From positions 372,001 to 436,000 of the forward strand of contig NZ_JANUXN010000001.1 in assembly GCF_025699485.1 (NCBI RefSeq): DNA of 64,000 bases, read 5' to 3'. Of the stretch, positions 20,124 to 28,179 are shown in pieces; the stretch's first letter is position 1; every line of letters begins with the position of its first letter. This DNA is from Thauera carbonicopians (GTDB lineage Bacteria > Pseudomonadota > Gammaproteobacteria > Burkholderiales > Rhodocyclaceae). The position numbers and the translations under genes were made by a program. Below the pieces are notes generated by a model. It was not told the DNA's origin, did not search any database, and was given only the letters and a program-made list of their open reading frames with translations.

Positions 20124-21563
20124 ATGATCATCAAGAGCGTCATTCTTTCCGGTGGCTCGGGCACCCGGCTGTGGCCTGCCTCGCGCGAGAACCATCCCAA
20201 GCAGTTGCTGCCGCTGACCAGCGAGCGCTCGCTGTTGCAGGAAACCGCTGTCCGCCTCGACGACTTTGCCGGCGGCGAAGTCGATCGACGCCCGCTCGTC
20301 GTGACCAATGAGGAATATCGCTTCATCATTGCCGAGCAACTGCGCCAGATCGGCGTGCGTTCGCCCCAGATCGTGCTCGAACCTTTCGGCCGCAACACTG
20401 CGCCGGCGCTGACCCTGGCAGCGCTCGCGGCGCTGGAGGAGGGCGATCCGGTGCTGCTGGTGATGCCGGCCGACCACGTCATCACCGATCTCGCCGCGTT
20501 CCAGCAAGCCATCGCACAGGGCAGCAGCCTGGCCGCGGACGGCATGCTGGTCACCTTCGGCATCGTGCCCGATCGCGCAGAGACGGGCTACGGCTACATC
20601 CGCGCCGGCGTGGCAATCGGCGGTGGGCGCGAGCTGGCCGAGTTCGTCGAGAAGCCGGATCTCGACACCGCCCAGCGCTATCTCGAAAGCGGTGGGTATT
20701 TCTGGAACAGCGGCATCTTCATGATGAAGGCCTCGGTCTGGCTGCGCGCCATCGAGCGTTTCAGGACCGACATCGCCGAGGCCTGCAGGGCCGCTTACGA
20801 AGGCCGCAAGCCTGATGCCGATTTCATCCGCCTGGAGCAGGGCGCATTCGAGCGCTGCCCGAGCGACTCGATCGACTATGCCGTCATGGAGCGCCTGGCC
20901 AACGCACCGGAAGCGGGCAAGGGGGTCGTCGTGCCGATGTCGGCAGGCTGGTCGGACGTCGGCGCCTGGGATGCGCTGTGGGCGGTATCCGGCAAGGACG
21001 AGGCGGGCAATGCCGGCCGTGGCGAAGTGCTGTTCGAGGGCTGCCGCAATACCCTGGTGCATGCCAACGACAGGCTGGTGGCTGCGGTCGGCTGCGAGGA
21101 CATGATCGTCGTCGAGACGCCCGATGCGGTGATGGTGGCGCACAAGGACCGCACCCAGGACGTGAAGAAGGTCGTCGCCCGCCTGAAGGCCGAAGGCCGG
21201 AGCCTGACGCAGAGCCACCGGAAGGTCTATCGCCCCTGGGGCTGGTATGACTCGATCGACGAAGGCGAGCGCTTCCAGGTCAAGCGCATCGTCGTCAACC
21301 CGGGCGCCAAACTCAGCCTGCAGATGCACCACCACCGCGCCGAGCACTGGATCGTGGTCAAGGGCACGGCCGAGGTCACCAACGGCGAGCGCGTCTTCCT
21401 GCTGGCCGAGAACGAGTCGACCTACATTCCGCTGGGGCATACGCACCGGCTGGCGAATCCGGGCAAGGTGCCGCTGGAGATCATCGAGGTGCAGTCCGGG
21501 AGCTATCTCGGCGAGGACGACATCGTGCGCTTCGAGGATACCTACGGGCGCAGTTCGAACTGA
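20124..21563 (+). CDS. manC: Bifunctional mannose-1-phosphate guanylyltransferase / mannose-6-phosphate isomerase
   Basis: The 479-aa protein makes GDP-mannose from mannose-1-phosphate and GTP, and usually also interconverts fructose-6-phosphate and mannose-6-phosphate. The N-terminal nucleotidyltransferase domain has GGSGTRLWPASRENHPKQ and the family VMPADHVI and FVEKPD motifs. The C-terminal cupin (from about residue 365) has PWGWYDSIDEG and the metal-binding MHHHRAEHW. It follows rfbD after 52 bases and is probably expressed with the same nucleotide-sugar genes. Confidence 0.94.
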   Translation: MIIKSVILSGGSGTRLWPASRENHPKQLLPLTSERSLLQETAVRLDDFAGGEVDRRPLVVTNEEYRFIIAEQLRQIGVRSPQIVLEPFGRNTAPALTLAALAALEEGDPVLLVMPADHVITDLAAFQQAIAQGSSLAADGMLVTFGIVPDRAETGYGYIRAGVAIGGGRELAEFVEKPDLDTAQRYLESGGYFWNSGIFMMKASVWLRAIERFRTDIAEACRAAYEGRKPDADFIRLEQGAFERCPSDSIDYAVMERLANAPEAGKGVVVPMSAGWSDVGAWDALWAVSGKDEAGNAGRGEVLFEGCRNTLVHANDRLVAAVGCEDMIVVETPDAVMVAHKDRTQDVKKVVARLKAEGRSLTQSHRKVYRPWGWYDSIDEGERFQVKRIVVNPGAKLSLQMHHHRAEHWIVVKGTAEVTNGERVFLLAENESTYIPLGHTHRLANPGKVPLEIIEVQSGSYLGEDDIVRFEDTYGRSSN

Positions 21564-21644
21564 GGCCGGAAGGGGGAGGGCTGCTGCGAGCGTGGCGGCC
21601 CTTCCCGGGGCGGAACCGCAGGCAGGTTCCGCGAAGAGACCATG

Positions 21645-21650
21645 TATAAT
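21645..21650 (+). promoter_or_regulatory. Probable -10 element of the tRNA-Leu promoter
   Basis: A perfect TATAAT lies 21 bases before the mature tRNA 5' end and is followed by a GC-rich discriminator (GCGGCCCGC), the usual layout of a stringently controlled tRNA promoter. The matching -35 box is weak. Confidence 0.65.
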
Positions 21651-21671
21651 GCGGCCCGCTTCGCTGCCGAT

Positions 21672-21756
21672 GCGGGGGTGGCGGAATTGGTAGACGCACT
21701 GGATTTAGGTTCCAGCGCCGCAAGGCGTGAGAGTTCGAGTCTCTTCCCCCGCACCA
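21672..21756 (+). tRNA. tRNA-Leu (anticodon UAG)
   Basis: The 85-nt gene folds as a class II tRNA: acceptor stem GCGGGGG pairs with CCCCCGC, and the anticodon loop TTTAGGT sits between CTGGA and TCCAG, giving anticodon UAG (leucine, CUA-type codons). The variable arm is long (GCGCCGCAAGGCGT) as expected for Leu. The T loop is GTTCGAG, and CCA is encoded at 21754-21756. No copy of its 3' end was seen at the prophage borders, so it is not the integration target. Confidence 0.96.
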
Positions 21757-21999
21757 TCGGGTTTCAGCGTACTTCTCCCGAGCCGTCTCGTTTTGCAAAA
21801 CCGTGCCTGTTTTGCAAGAATCAGAACCAGAGACGCTAATGCGTCTGCGTGGCGATGTCGCGGATGCGTGCGCCGCTGCATGCCGGTGAACGCTGCTTCG
21901 AAAGCGCAGACCGGCGAACCTGCAGGGCACGCTATGCGACTCTCTTGCACCTGGATTTTCCAACATGATCCGATGTTGGTCAGGCTTCAGGAGACGTGC

Positions 22000-23223
22000 A
22001 TGGATTCTTCTTCGCCCCTTGTCGAGGCATTGCGCCGACTCGTCGCCGATCGCGGCCTGGCGCTGGGCCTGCAATTGGGAGATGGCCGTACTGAAACGCT
22101 GGGCACTGGTCCGGCCGCGGTCATCTTGCGTCTTCCGCATCCCGAAGCGGCGCTCAAGCTGCTGCCCCCCGATCTCGACACGCTTGCGCGAGCCTACATC
22201 CATGGCGAGATCGATGTCGAAGGAAGCGCGCTGGACATCGTCCGGCTGGCGATCGAACTCGCGTATGCCGGGAGAGCCCATCGGCGTCTGCTGAACCGGG
22301 TCACGGGGTGGCGCCTCTGGCGGCACAACCCGGCCAGCGACAGGCGGGCCATCGCGCATCACTACGATGTCTCGAACGATTTCTATCGGTTGTGGCTCGA
22401 CCCCGAGATGGTCTATTCCTGCGCCTATTTTCCGAGCGGCTCGGAGACCCTGGAGCAGGCGCAGCAAGCCAAGCTCGACCTCATCTGCCGCAAGCTCCAG
22501 CTCGAGCCGGGAGAGCGCTTCCTCGACATCGGCTGCGGCTGGGGTGCGTTGCTGCTGTGGGCTCATCGTCATTACGGGGTGACGGCCACCGGCGTGACAT
22601 TGAGCGAACAGCAATTCAACTACGCACGGCAGCGCATCCGCGAACTGGGCCTGGAAGGGGCAATCGACGTTCGCCTGCAGGACTATCGCCATATCCCGGG
22701 CCAGGAGGTATTCGACAAGATCGCCTCGGTGGGCATGTTCGAACATGTAGGCATACGCAATCTGCCCGTATATTTCGGCACCATCAGTCGGCTGCTGACG
22801 GATGACGGCCTGGTGTTGAACCACGGCATCACCACCCGCGCAGGGGATGAGGCAGTCAGAGACGGCGCGGGCGACTTCATCGACCGCTATGTGTTTCCCG
22901 ATGGAGAGCTGCCGACCATGGCCCAGGCAGCCGCGGCGATGGAGAATCAACAACTGGAGGTTTTCGACGTCGAGGGCTTGCGACCCCATTACGCGCGAAC
23001 GTTGCTGCATTGGGTCGAGCGCCTCGATGCACACCGCGATAGCGCCATCCGGCTTGTCGGTGAGCGGACCTATCGCGTGTGGCGGATCTACATGGCCGGC
23101 AGCGCTCAAGCCTTCGAGTACGGCTGGATCTCCGTTCATCAACTGCTGGCGGCCAAGCGCGCCGTGAAGGGTTTTTCGGCCCAGCGCTGGAGTCGTGAGC
23201 ATATGTGGAGGAGTCCAGCATGA
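22000..23223 (+). CDS. cfa: Cyclopropane-fatty-acyl-phospholipid synthase family methyltransferase
   Basis: The 407-aa protein belongs to the family that adds a methylene bridge to double bonds of membrane phospholipid chains using S-adenosylmethionine. The catalytic domain has the SAM site LDIGCGWGALLLWAH, the HHYDVSNDFYRLWLDP and MVYSCAYF motifs, and VGMFEHVG. An N-terminal domain of about 110 residues precedes it. The ATG at 22000 is preceded by CAGGAG. The downstream flavin reductase-like gene overlaps its stop. Other methyltransferases of this family modify fatty acids differently, so the product is not certain. Confidence 0.9.
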   Translation: MDSSSPLVEALRRLVADRGLALGLQLGDGRTETLGTGPAAVILRLPHPEAALKLLPPDLDTLARAYIHGEIDVEGSALDIVRLAIELAYAGRAHRRLLNRVTGWRLWRHNPASDRRAIAHHYDVSNDFYRLWLDPEMVYSCAYFPSGSETLEQAQQAKLDLICRKLQLEPGERFLDIGCGWGALLLWAHRHYGVTATGVTLSEQQFNYARQRIRELGLEGAIDVRLQDYRHIPGQEVFDKIASVGMFEHVGIRNLPVYFGTISRLLTDDGLVLNHGITTRAGDEAVRDGAGDFIDRYVFPDGELPTMAQAAAAMENQQLEVFDVEGLRPHYARTLLHWVERLDAHRDSAIRLVGERTYRVWRIYMAGSAQAFEYGWISVHQLLAAKRAVKGFSAQRWSREHMWRSPA

Positions 23224-23765
23224 TGAGACCCCTTGCCGCCGCAAGGATCTTCACGTTGCTCGAACCCGGCCCGGTCGTGCTCGTCACGACACGCCATGCG
23301 GGCAAGAGCAACATCATGACCATCTCGTGGACGATGGTCATGGACTTCACGCCGCGCTTTGCGATCTGTACCGGTGCATGGAACCACTCGTTCACCGCGC
23401 TGGAGAAAACGCGCGAATGCGTCATCGCCATCCCGTCCGCCGACATGCTCGACACCGTGATCGGCATCGGCACCTGCTCGGGCGTGGATACCGACAAGTT
23501 CCCGCGCTTTGGTCTCACGCCCTCCAAAGGCAAGCACGTGCAAGCCCCGCTGATCGCGCAATGCCTCGCCAACATCGAATGCCGGGTCGCCGAGATCATC
23601 GCTCCACACGGCATCGTCGTACTCGACGGCCTGGCCGCGTATGTCGATCATCAGAAATCCGACCAGCGCATGCTGCATGCCGTTGGCGACGGCACGTTCG
23701 TCGCCGATGGCGAACGCTTCGACCGTAAGGAGGCGATGCGGTCGAAGCTGCCTGATGGTGTTTAG
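23220..23765 (+). CDS. Flavin reductase-like (FMN-binding split barrel) protein
   Basis: The 181-aa protein matches the flavin reductase-like domain family: PGPVVLVTTRHAGKSNIMTI near the start, then ICTGAWNHSFTALEKT and the C-terminal half with NIECRVAEII. Such proteins bind FMN and reduce flavins or act in flavin-dependent redox reactions. Its ATG overlaps the cfa stop (ATGA), with GGAGG just upstream, so the two are coupled. It is the last host gene before the prophage. Confidence 0.87.
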   Translation: MMRPLAAARIFTLLEPGPVVLVTTRHAGKSNIMTISWTMVMDFTPRFAICTGAWNHSFTALEKTRECVIAIPSADMLDTVIGIGTCSGVDTDKFPRFGLTPSKGKHVQAPLIAQCLANIECRVAEIIAPHGIVVLDGLAAYVDHQKSDQRMLHAVGDGTFVADGERFDRKEAMRSKLPDGV

Positions 23766-23971
23766 ACTAGGTCGAGCAAAATCGCCTCCACACGGTGTGG
23801 TGGAGGTGGACAGGTCATTTGCGACGCCACTCGGCGCAGTTGCGGGCAGCTTTGGCTTGGTCGCCCATGCTTCTAGTTGATGATCAAAAGGGGCCGGCAC
23901 TCTAGGCCGGGCCGAACGGCCAAATGTAGGGCGAGGTAAGCGGCCTTGATCCTGCGAAGCCTAGGCTTCCA
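23766..23971. other. Host intergenic region before the dif-like site
   Basis: About 200 bases between the flavin reductase-like gene and the left prophage border. I see no gene with a plausible ribosome binding site here and no clear rho-independent terminator. Confidence 0.5.
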
Positions 23972-23999
23972 AGTTTACATAATACAAATTATCGCTGTT
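23972..23999. other. dif-like XerCD site / left prophage attachment site
   Basis: The 28 bases have the 11-6-11 layout of dif: AGTTTACATAA (XerD-type arm), TACAAA (centre), TTATCGCTGTT (XerC-type arm). The reverse complement of the first arm, TTATGTAAACT, matches the E. coli XerD arm TTATGTTAAAT at 9 of 11 bases. The left junction therefore still looks like a usable dif site. The right half belongs to the phage and differs from the host copy at one base. Confidence 0.82.
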
Positions 24000-24120
24000 T
24001 CTCGTGGCTGTTCTCATCGCTGTCCTGGCTGATCGCCAGCAGCGCCCAGGCCCTCTTGGCGGCCGTCGAATGGTCCGGACGACGTAGCACCACACACACA
24101 GCGTGCAACCTCCACACATC

Positions 24121-24149
24121 AACGCCTGCAGCTCGCAGGCGTTTTTTTT
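24121..24149 (+). terminator. Rho-independent terminator near the left prophage end
   Basis: AACGCCTGC (24121-24129) and GCAGGCGTT (24135-24143) form a perfect 9-bp stem around a 5-base loop, followed by eight T residues. It points rightward. In the integrated state it would stop host transcription entering the phage. In the circular phage it lies 33 bases after the stop codon of the extended regulator frame, exactly where that gene's terminator should be. Confidence 0.9.
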
Positions 24150-24734
24150 CGGCCGTGATCCGAGCCTGCCACGTCCTCACAGAAGGTCTCGAACCCGGCC
24201 GTGCAGCCCTCAATCGCCAGTACAGCCACTTCAGCTCAGCGGCCCAGCTCGGGAGCATCAAATGAGTGTTTTCCCCCTATCAAATGAAGTGCCCAAAATG
24301 GCCTCATGTCTCACCCGTGAGACAAAGTCCGGGTGTTACATACGGACCCGGACTTCTGACCCCCCCCTCGACGACCAGCGCCACCCAATCCCGCAGCCGA
24401 GCCAAACAGGCCCCCACATGGGTGCCCTCGCCAAAGATTCAAGACCTCGGGCTCCGCCCGAACCCGCTCTCGCCGAGAGGCATCCCCCGGGGGAATGTGC
24501 GCCTGCGGCTTCCTTCCCCCGGGCGTTGCCCGGAGCGTGTCTTGTCCTGCAACCGTCAAGGGCCGGCCGCGGAGCGGCCTCAGATCCTCGCCCGGTCCCG
24601 GCTGAAGCCGGGCTGCGGCCTCCGGTCTGTCCCTTGACCGCCTCAAAGGCCGGGTTTCCCGCCGTGCGCTCGATGGCGCACTAGTGTGAAAAGCATCATA
24701 GCTACCCGGCAGCAGGCGGAAATATGATCCAGAC
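24150..24734. other. Phage intergenic region with multiple hairpins (probable replication origin / packaging signal)
   Basis: About 585 bases with no convincing gene; overlapping open frames here lack good start sites. Strong inverted repeats are packed in: GTCTCAC/GTGAGAC (24308-24323), AAGTCCGGGT/ACCCGGACTT (24325-24355), GTCAAGGG/CCCTTGAC (24555-24562 and 24631-24638) enclosing CCCGGCT/AGCCGGG (24597-24612). Filamentous phages place their plus- and minus-strand origins and packaging hairpin in such a region. I cannot tell which hairpin does what. Confidence 0.65.
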
Positions 24735-25277
24735 ATGAGATCAAAAACCTTCATCGCCTTGTTTATCGTGACCGTCACAGGATTGATCGGTTACATGACC
24801 TACCTCGCCCCACCGGCGCCAACAACGACCAGGCACACCCAGCCACAAACCACCACACCACAAACCCCAAAAACCAACCCAAACCCAACCCGAAACCAAC
24901 CAGAACAACCACAAACGAGAGAAAACCTATACCGCTGCAACATCAACGGCAGAACGGTCTATCAAGATCAGCCATGCCAGAACGACCAGCAAACCGCGAT
25001 CACCGGCGGCACGGTATCAGTCGTCCCACGGTATCCAGTAGAGGCTGCAAAGCGAGCCATTCAGGCGATTGAACGCCCACTACCGGAAAGACAGGTCGCC
25101 CAGGCCGAGCCAGAGAACATCGATCCAAAGGGAGAGCATTCCGAATGCTCTTACCTCAGAGCCCGCGTGCGCGAGATCGATGCACGAGCTCGCCAACGAT
25201 CCACGCAAGCACTCACAGACGCACGCCGTCATGCGAGAGATCGCATGTCTTCTCTGAAATGCAGCTACATGGATTAG
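24735..25277 (+). CDS. Phage accessory membrane-anchored protein with DUF4124-like segment
   Basis: The 180-aa product starts with a single hydrophobic helix (KTFIALFIVTVTGLIGYM), then a Pro/Thr/Asn/Gln-rich linker (about 28-65), then LYRCNINGRTVYQDQPC, which resembles the DUF4124 motif of secreted proteins. The C-terminal third is charged and probably helical, with two Cys. It is read opposite to the structural operon, and its stop codon overlaps the zot stop (genes share 25274-25277). The position and opposite strand suggest a cargo gene acting at the host envelope. Function unknown; ribosome binding site is weak. Confidence 0.7.
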   Translation: MRSKTFIALFIVTVTGLIGYMTYLAPPAPTTTRHTQPQTTTPQTPKTNPNPTRNQPEQPQTRENLYRCNINGRTVYQDQPCQNDQQTAITGGTVSVVPRYPVEAAKRAIQAIERPLPERQVAQAEPENIDPKGEHSECSYLRARVREIDARARQRSTQALTDARRHARDRMSSLKCSYMD

Positions 25278-26143
25278 ATGGCGCCGAGCGAATGCAGACG
25301 ATGCCAGTGTTTGAGCCGCTGATCGGCCGGCAGGCGCTGCAACAGCTCCGCCAGGCGGTGTTTCTGAACAGCAGGTTTCGGCACTAGCGCCGCGTCAGCC
25401 TGTCGCACGGGCGGTTCCAGCGGCACACGCAAGCTTCCGGACAGCACTTGCCGCCACTTCGGCAGCGGCGTGCAGTAGCCCTTGAGGTGCCACGGAGGCA
25501 GATACGAGTAGGCTCCGTGGGGATACCCTTCCATGAAGCGCTGGCGGGTGTCGTAGCCCCGGAAAAGGCTGTTCCCGCGGAAGGCCCAGCGCTCGGCCAG
25601 GATCGAATCCCGTTCCATGCCGTACCGCACGAAGCCCACATGCAGGCGCGGCATCTTGATCGGGATGAAGGGGATCTTGATCTTGTCCATCCGGCGACAG
25701 ATGACGTGATACTCCGCCATCGCCTCCCTTATCTGTTTGTCAATCTGGTTAGGATGCTGTGCGATTAAGTAAGTATCCCATCCGAGTTTCCGACTATGCA
25801 CAAGCCATTCCAATAAACCCGAACGTCGTTTGTCCTGAAACGTTCTGGCATTTAAAAATATGGCAAGTTCATCAAGCACCACAAGACCGTTCCGAGACTC
25901 ATCGACGATGCCATCTTCGGACGACGGATTGCCCGATCCGATGATCTCAAGATCTTCCCGGCTCGGAAAGTCGGGCAGCCGGATCACCCTGGCCCGCTTG
26001 TAATGCACCGGCAGCAAGTGCTCCAAGTACAGGTCGAGGTTCGTCGCCACCACCCTGCCCTGCAGGATCGCTTCCCTGATCCGCCCGACACAGACCAGCG
26101 ACTTGCCATTGCCCTTCTTGCCCGTCACCAGATAATCCGACAT
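25274..26143 (-). CDS. Zot/pI-family phage assembly ATPase
   Basis: The gene I/Zot family powers extrusion of filamentous virions across the envelope. The 289-aa protein starts MSDYLVTGKKGNGKS with Walker A GKKGNGKS (about 8-15) and has Walker B GLVVLDELA and a later FQDKRRSGLLEWLVHSRKLG block typical of Zot. Unlike M13 pI and Vibrio Zot, I see no membrane helix or periplasmic domain in the last 90 residues. The start at 26143 follows the pVI stop by one base. The name Zot does not imply toxin activity here. Confidence 0.9.
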   Translation of the reverse strand: MSDYLVTGKKGNGKSLVCVGRIREAILQGRVVATNLDLYLEHLLPVHYKRARVIRLPDFPSREDLEIIGSGNPSSEDGIVDESRNGLVVLDELAIFLNARTFQDKRRSGLLEWLVHSRKLGWDTYLIAQHPNQIDKQIREAMAEYHVICRRMDKIKIPFIPIKMPRLHVGFVRYGMERDSILAERWAFRGNSLFRGYDTRQRFMEGYPHGAYSYLPPWHLKGYCTPLPKWRQVLSGSLRVPLEPPVRQADAALVPKPAVQKHRLAELLQRLPADQRLKHWHRLHSLGAI

Positions 26144-26144
26144 G

Positions 26145-26471
26145 TCAGCCCCCCGCCTGCATGATCCGCAGCAACTTGATGTTCCAGGCATACAGCGTCA
26201 GCGTTGCCTCGGCCGACAGCACGCTTGAGATCACGAACGGCAAATTGTTCGGCGCCGCGACGTACATCGCCATTTCCATGCCCGAATACGACGGCAGCGT
26301 GATCATCAAGGCATTAAGCACCAGCGACAGACCACCATACAGCGCCACCGTCAAAGACGTGAAAACGCCCGCGAAAACCACGCCGAGCGCCCATTTCTTG
26401 CCGATGTACTTGACCACCCAGGCAAAGGCAAACGTCCAAGCGGATATGAGGAGTTTTGCAAGAATCGGCAT
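26145..26471 (-). CDS. pVI-like minor coat protein
   Basis: The 108-aa hydrophobic protein lies between pIII and zot, the standard place of gene VI, whose product caps the virion end with pIII. It has three likely membrane helices (about 5-20, 27-52, and a C-terminal one around 75-98). The ATG at 26471 begins 2 bases after the pIII stop. The assignment rests on position, size and hydrophobicity, not on a motif. Confidence 0.8.
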   Translation of the reverse strand: MPILAKLLISAWTFAFAWVVKYIGKKWALGVVFAGVFTSLTVALYGGLSLVLNALMITLPSYSGMEMAMYVAAPNNLPFVISSVLSAEATLTLYAWNIKLLRIMQAGG

Positions 26472-26473
26472 GA

Positions 26474-27883
26474 TCAGACCTTCGCCAGAATATTGGTGCC
26501 ACGAATCCAGATTGCGAGCGCGCCGAGCACACCCAGCACCCAGGCCCACAATGCCCGCGCCTTTTCGAGTGTCGGGCAAATATCAAACGACGTTCCGCCA
26601 ATACCTACAGCACCACACGTGCCCGCAGGCAGCTTATCGGGCAAATTCCAGGTGAAACCCAGTTCGGTGCGATGCCAGGACGTGCCCTGCACCATTTCGA
26701 TGATGGTAGTGAATTGCTCATCCAATGACTGATTGATATTCGCACCGTCAAGCGCTTCCGGCGTTCCGGTTTCGTCGATCTTCACACGATCTTTACACAT
26801 CAGCGAATTCGGATTGTCCCGACAAAAGTTCGCCTGCTCAGTGTCGCCGCGATCACCGCGCCCTGCCCCTCCCCCACCACCAGAACCGCCAGCACCACCA
26901 GAACCACCCGAAGAGCCACCAGAAGAGCTACCCGGCATCGATTCGCCCAGCGGGCTGGTGGATTGGATCGTTTCCTTGGTCGTGGTCGTGGAGCCATCCG
27001 GATGCGTTGTCGTCGTGGTCGTGGTCTTCGAGCCATCCGGGTTTGTCTTCGTCTCGGTCGTGGTTTTCGTGCCGTCTGGCGCGGTCGTTTCGGTCTTCTC
27101 TTCGGTGCTGCCATACGAGCCATAGCAGCCCGCCACGCCATTCACTTCGCCCGCTACAGAGCCTGCAGGACAGCCACGCGGCGGCATCGGCGACTGTGAA
27201 TCACTTGTTTCCGACGTCGAGCATTGACCGCCGTCATACGCGCCTTCATACGCGCAGGAAACCGTATAGGGCGGCCCGCCCGTTTGAGACACCGTGCAGG
27301 AGCCCGGAACCGGATTATTACTCGGACGCCATCCGCAACGATCCGCCCCCGAACAACCGCGCTGCGGCACTTCCCTTACGCCGAATATTTCGGAATTCGG
27401 GCTGTTCGTATATGCATATGCCATATCGAAACGGCCGGATGCGTTTTCGCCACCTAAATGAGAGCATGGATCAGCTTGACATTGTCCTGTATCGGGCTTT
27501 CGCGTTTGACCATTAGGACATGACGGAGCATTACGACACAATTTATTCGAATAACCATTCGAAGAATCCAACGACCCACCATACGGACAAACAAGTTGCT
27601 GCTGAACCAAATAAACACTAGAAACAGAACCAGTAGCCGGATTCATACATTTCCAGTTCCTATGAGGCAATGACTCAAAAGGTTGAGTACCAACCTGAGG
27701 CGTTGCCCCCGTCGTACATGCAGCATCTACAGTCGGTAATATAAAACCCGTATTAAGTCGCACCGCAGCACCTACAACATAACCATTCCCATAACCCCAC
27801 GATGCTGGATATTCATCCGCAAAAGCCAGCATCGGCACCGCCGAAATCATCACCCCGACGAGAAACCAGAAAAGGCGCTTCAT
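26474..27883 (-). CDS. pIII-like adsorption protein (TspB-like)
   Basis: The 469-aa protein has a signal peptide (cleavage near AFA, residue 22), a Cys-rich N-terminal region (about 55-253), a Thr-rich repeat block (about 264-305), a Gly/Ser linker (about 319-342), a Cys-containing C-terminal domain, and a final membrane helix (WAWVLGVLGALAIWI, 446-460). This is the layout of phage pIII, which binds the host pilus and ends virion assembly. The C-terminal part recalls Neisseria TspB from filamentous prophages. Its start overlaps the end of the preceding 96-aa gene. Confidence 0.87.
   Translation of the reverse strand: MKRLFWFLVGVMISAVPMLAFADEYPASWGYGNGYVVGAAVRLNTGFILPTVDAACTTGATPQVGTQPFESLPHRNWKCMNPATGSVSSVYLVQQQLVCPYGGSLDSSNGYSNKLCRNAPSCPNGQTRKPDTGQCQADPCSHLGGENASGRFDMAYAYTNSPNSEIFGVREVPQRGCSGADRCGWRPSNNPVPGSCTVSQTGGPPYTVSCAYEGAYDGGQCSTSETSDSQSPMPPRGCPAGSVAGEVNGVAGCYGSYGSTEEKTETTAPDGTKTTTETKTNPDGSKTTTTTTTHPDGSTTTTKETIQSTSPLGESMPGSSSGGSSGGSGGAGGSGGGGGAGRGDRGDTEQANFCRDNPNSLMCKDRVKIDETGTPEALDGANINQSLDEQFTTIIEMVQGTSWHRTELGFTWNLPDKLPAGTCGAVGIGGTSFDICPTLEKARALWAWVLGVLGALAIWIRGTNILAKV
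26969..27094 (-). repeat. Thr-rich PDG repeat in the adsorption protein
   Basis: Three imperfect tandem units of the form PDG-(T/S)-K/T-TTT encode residues about 264-305 of the pIII-like protein. They probably form a flexible stalk between the receptor-binding and anchoring parts. Repeat number could vary between related phages. Confidence 0.8.
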
Positions 27884-28170
27884 TGCCTTTCCTCAATCAG
27901 ACGCCCACTCGGCTTTTCCGTGATCTGTGCAACGGGTATTTGGCAAACAACTTCACCCGTAATCAGCAAAACATGATTCAACTTCGGACAAGGCATTGCA
28001 CCTCGCGTCCGTTCATACCACTGTTCCATCGTATAGCGCGATACCCGCATGACCGGTTCCGCCTTGTCGCAGTTATCGGCATATACCCCATGACGGCACT
28101 TATAGATGGGACCGTCCGCCATTGAGACGGACGGAACAAGCAGCGCCAACGCAAAAACGAACGGTCCCAT
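27880..28170 (-). CDS. Small secreted phage protein, 96 aa
   Basis: The product has a signal peptide (FVFALALLVPSVSMA, cleaved near residue 18) and a mature part with four Cys that could form two disulphides. It lies between the major coat gene and the pIII-like gene and overlaps the latter by four bases. Many inoviruses carry an unnamed small gene here. I do not recognise a family; a minor virion or periplasmic assembly factor is plausible. Confidence 0.75.
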   Translation of the reverse strand: MGPFVFALALLVPSVSMADGPIYKCRHGVYADNCDKAEPVMRVSRYTMEQWYERTRGAMPCPKLNHVLLITGEVVCQIPVAQITEKPSGRLIEERQ

Positions 28171-28179
28171 ATGCCCCCC

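Noticed and set aside
21672-21756. tRNA-Leu as the prophage integration site
   Set aside because: No repeat of the tRNA 3' end occurs at the prophage borders; the duplicated sequence is the dif-like core more than 2 kb away, and no integrase is encoded.
23989-24261. 90-aa minus-strand frame crossing the left att site
   Set aside because: It runs antisense through the terminator at 24121-24149, lacks a ribosome binding site, and is less convincing than the sense-strand extension of the phage regulator.
24103-24684. Open frames on both strands in the phage noncoding region
   Set aside because: No ribosome binding sites, they run across strong hairpins, and the translations are low-complexity; an origin/packaging region explains the stretch better.
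25274-26143. Zot-like protein as an enterotoxin
   Set aside because: The family's main role is phage assembly, and the C-terminal part to which toxin activity is attributed in Vibrio is not recognisable here.
26969-27094. Possible CRISPR-like repeats
   Set aside because: The repeats are tandem, without unique spacers, and encode a Thr-rich linker in the adsorption protein. No CRISPR array or cas gene was seen in the window.
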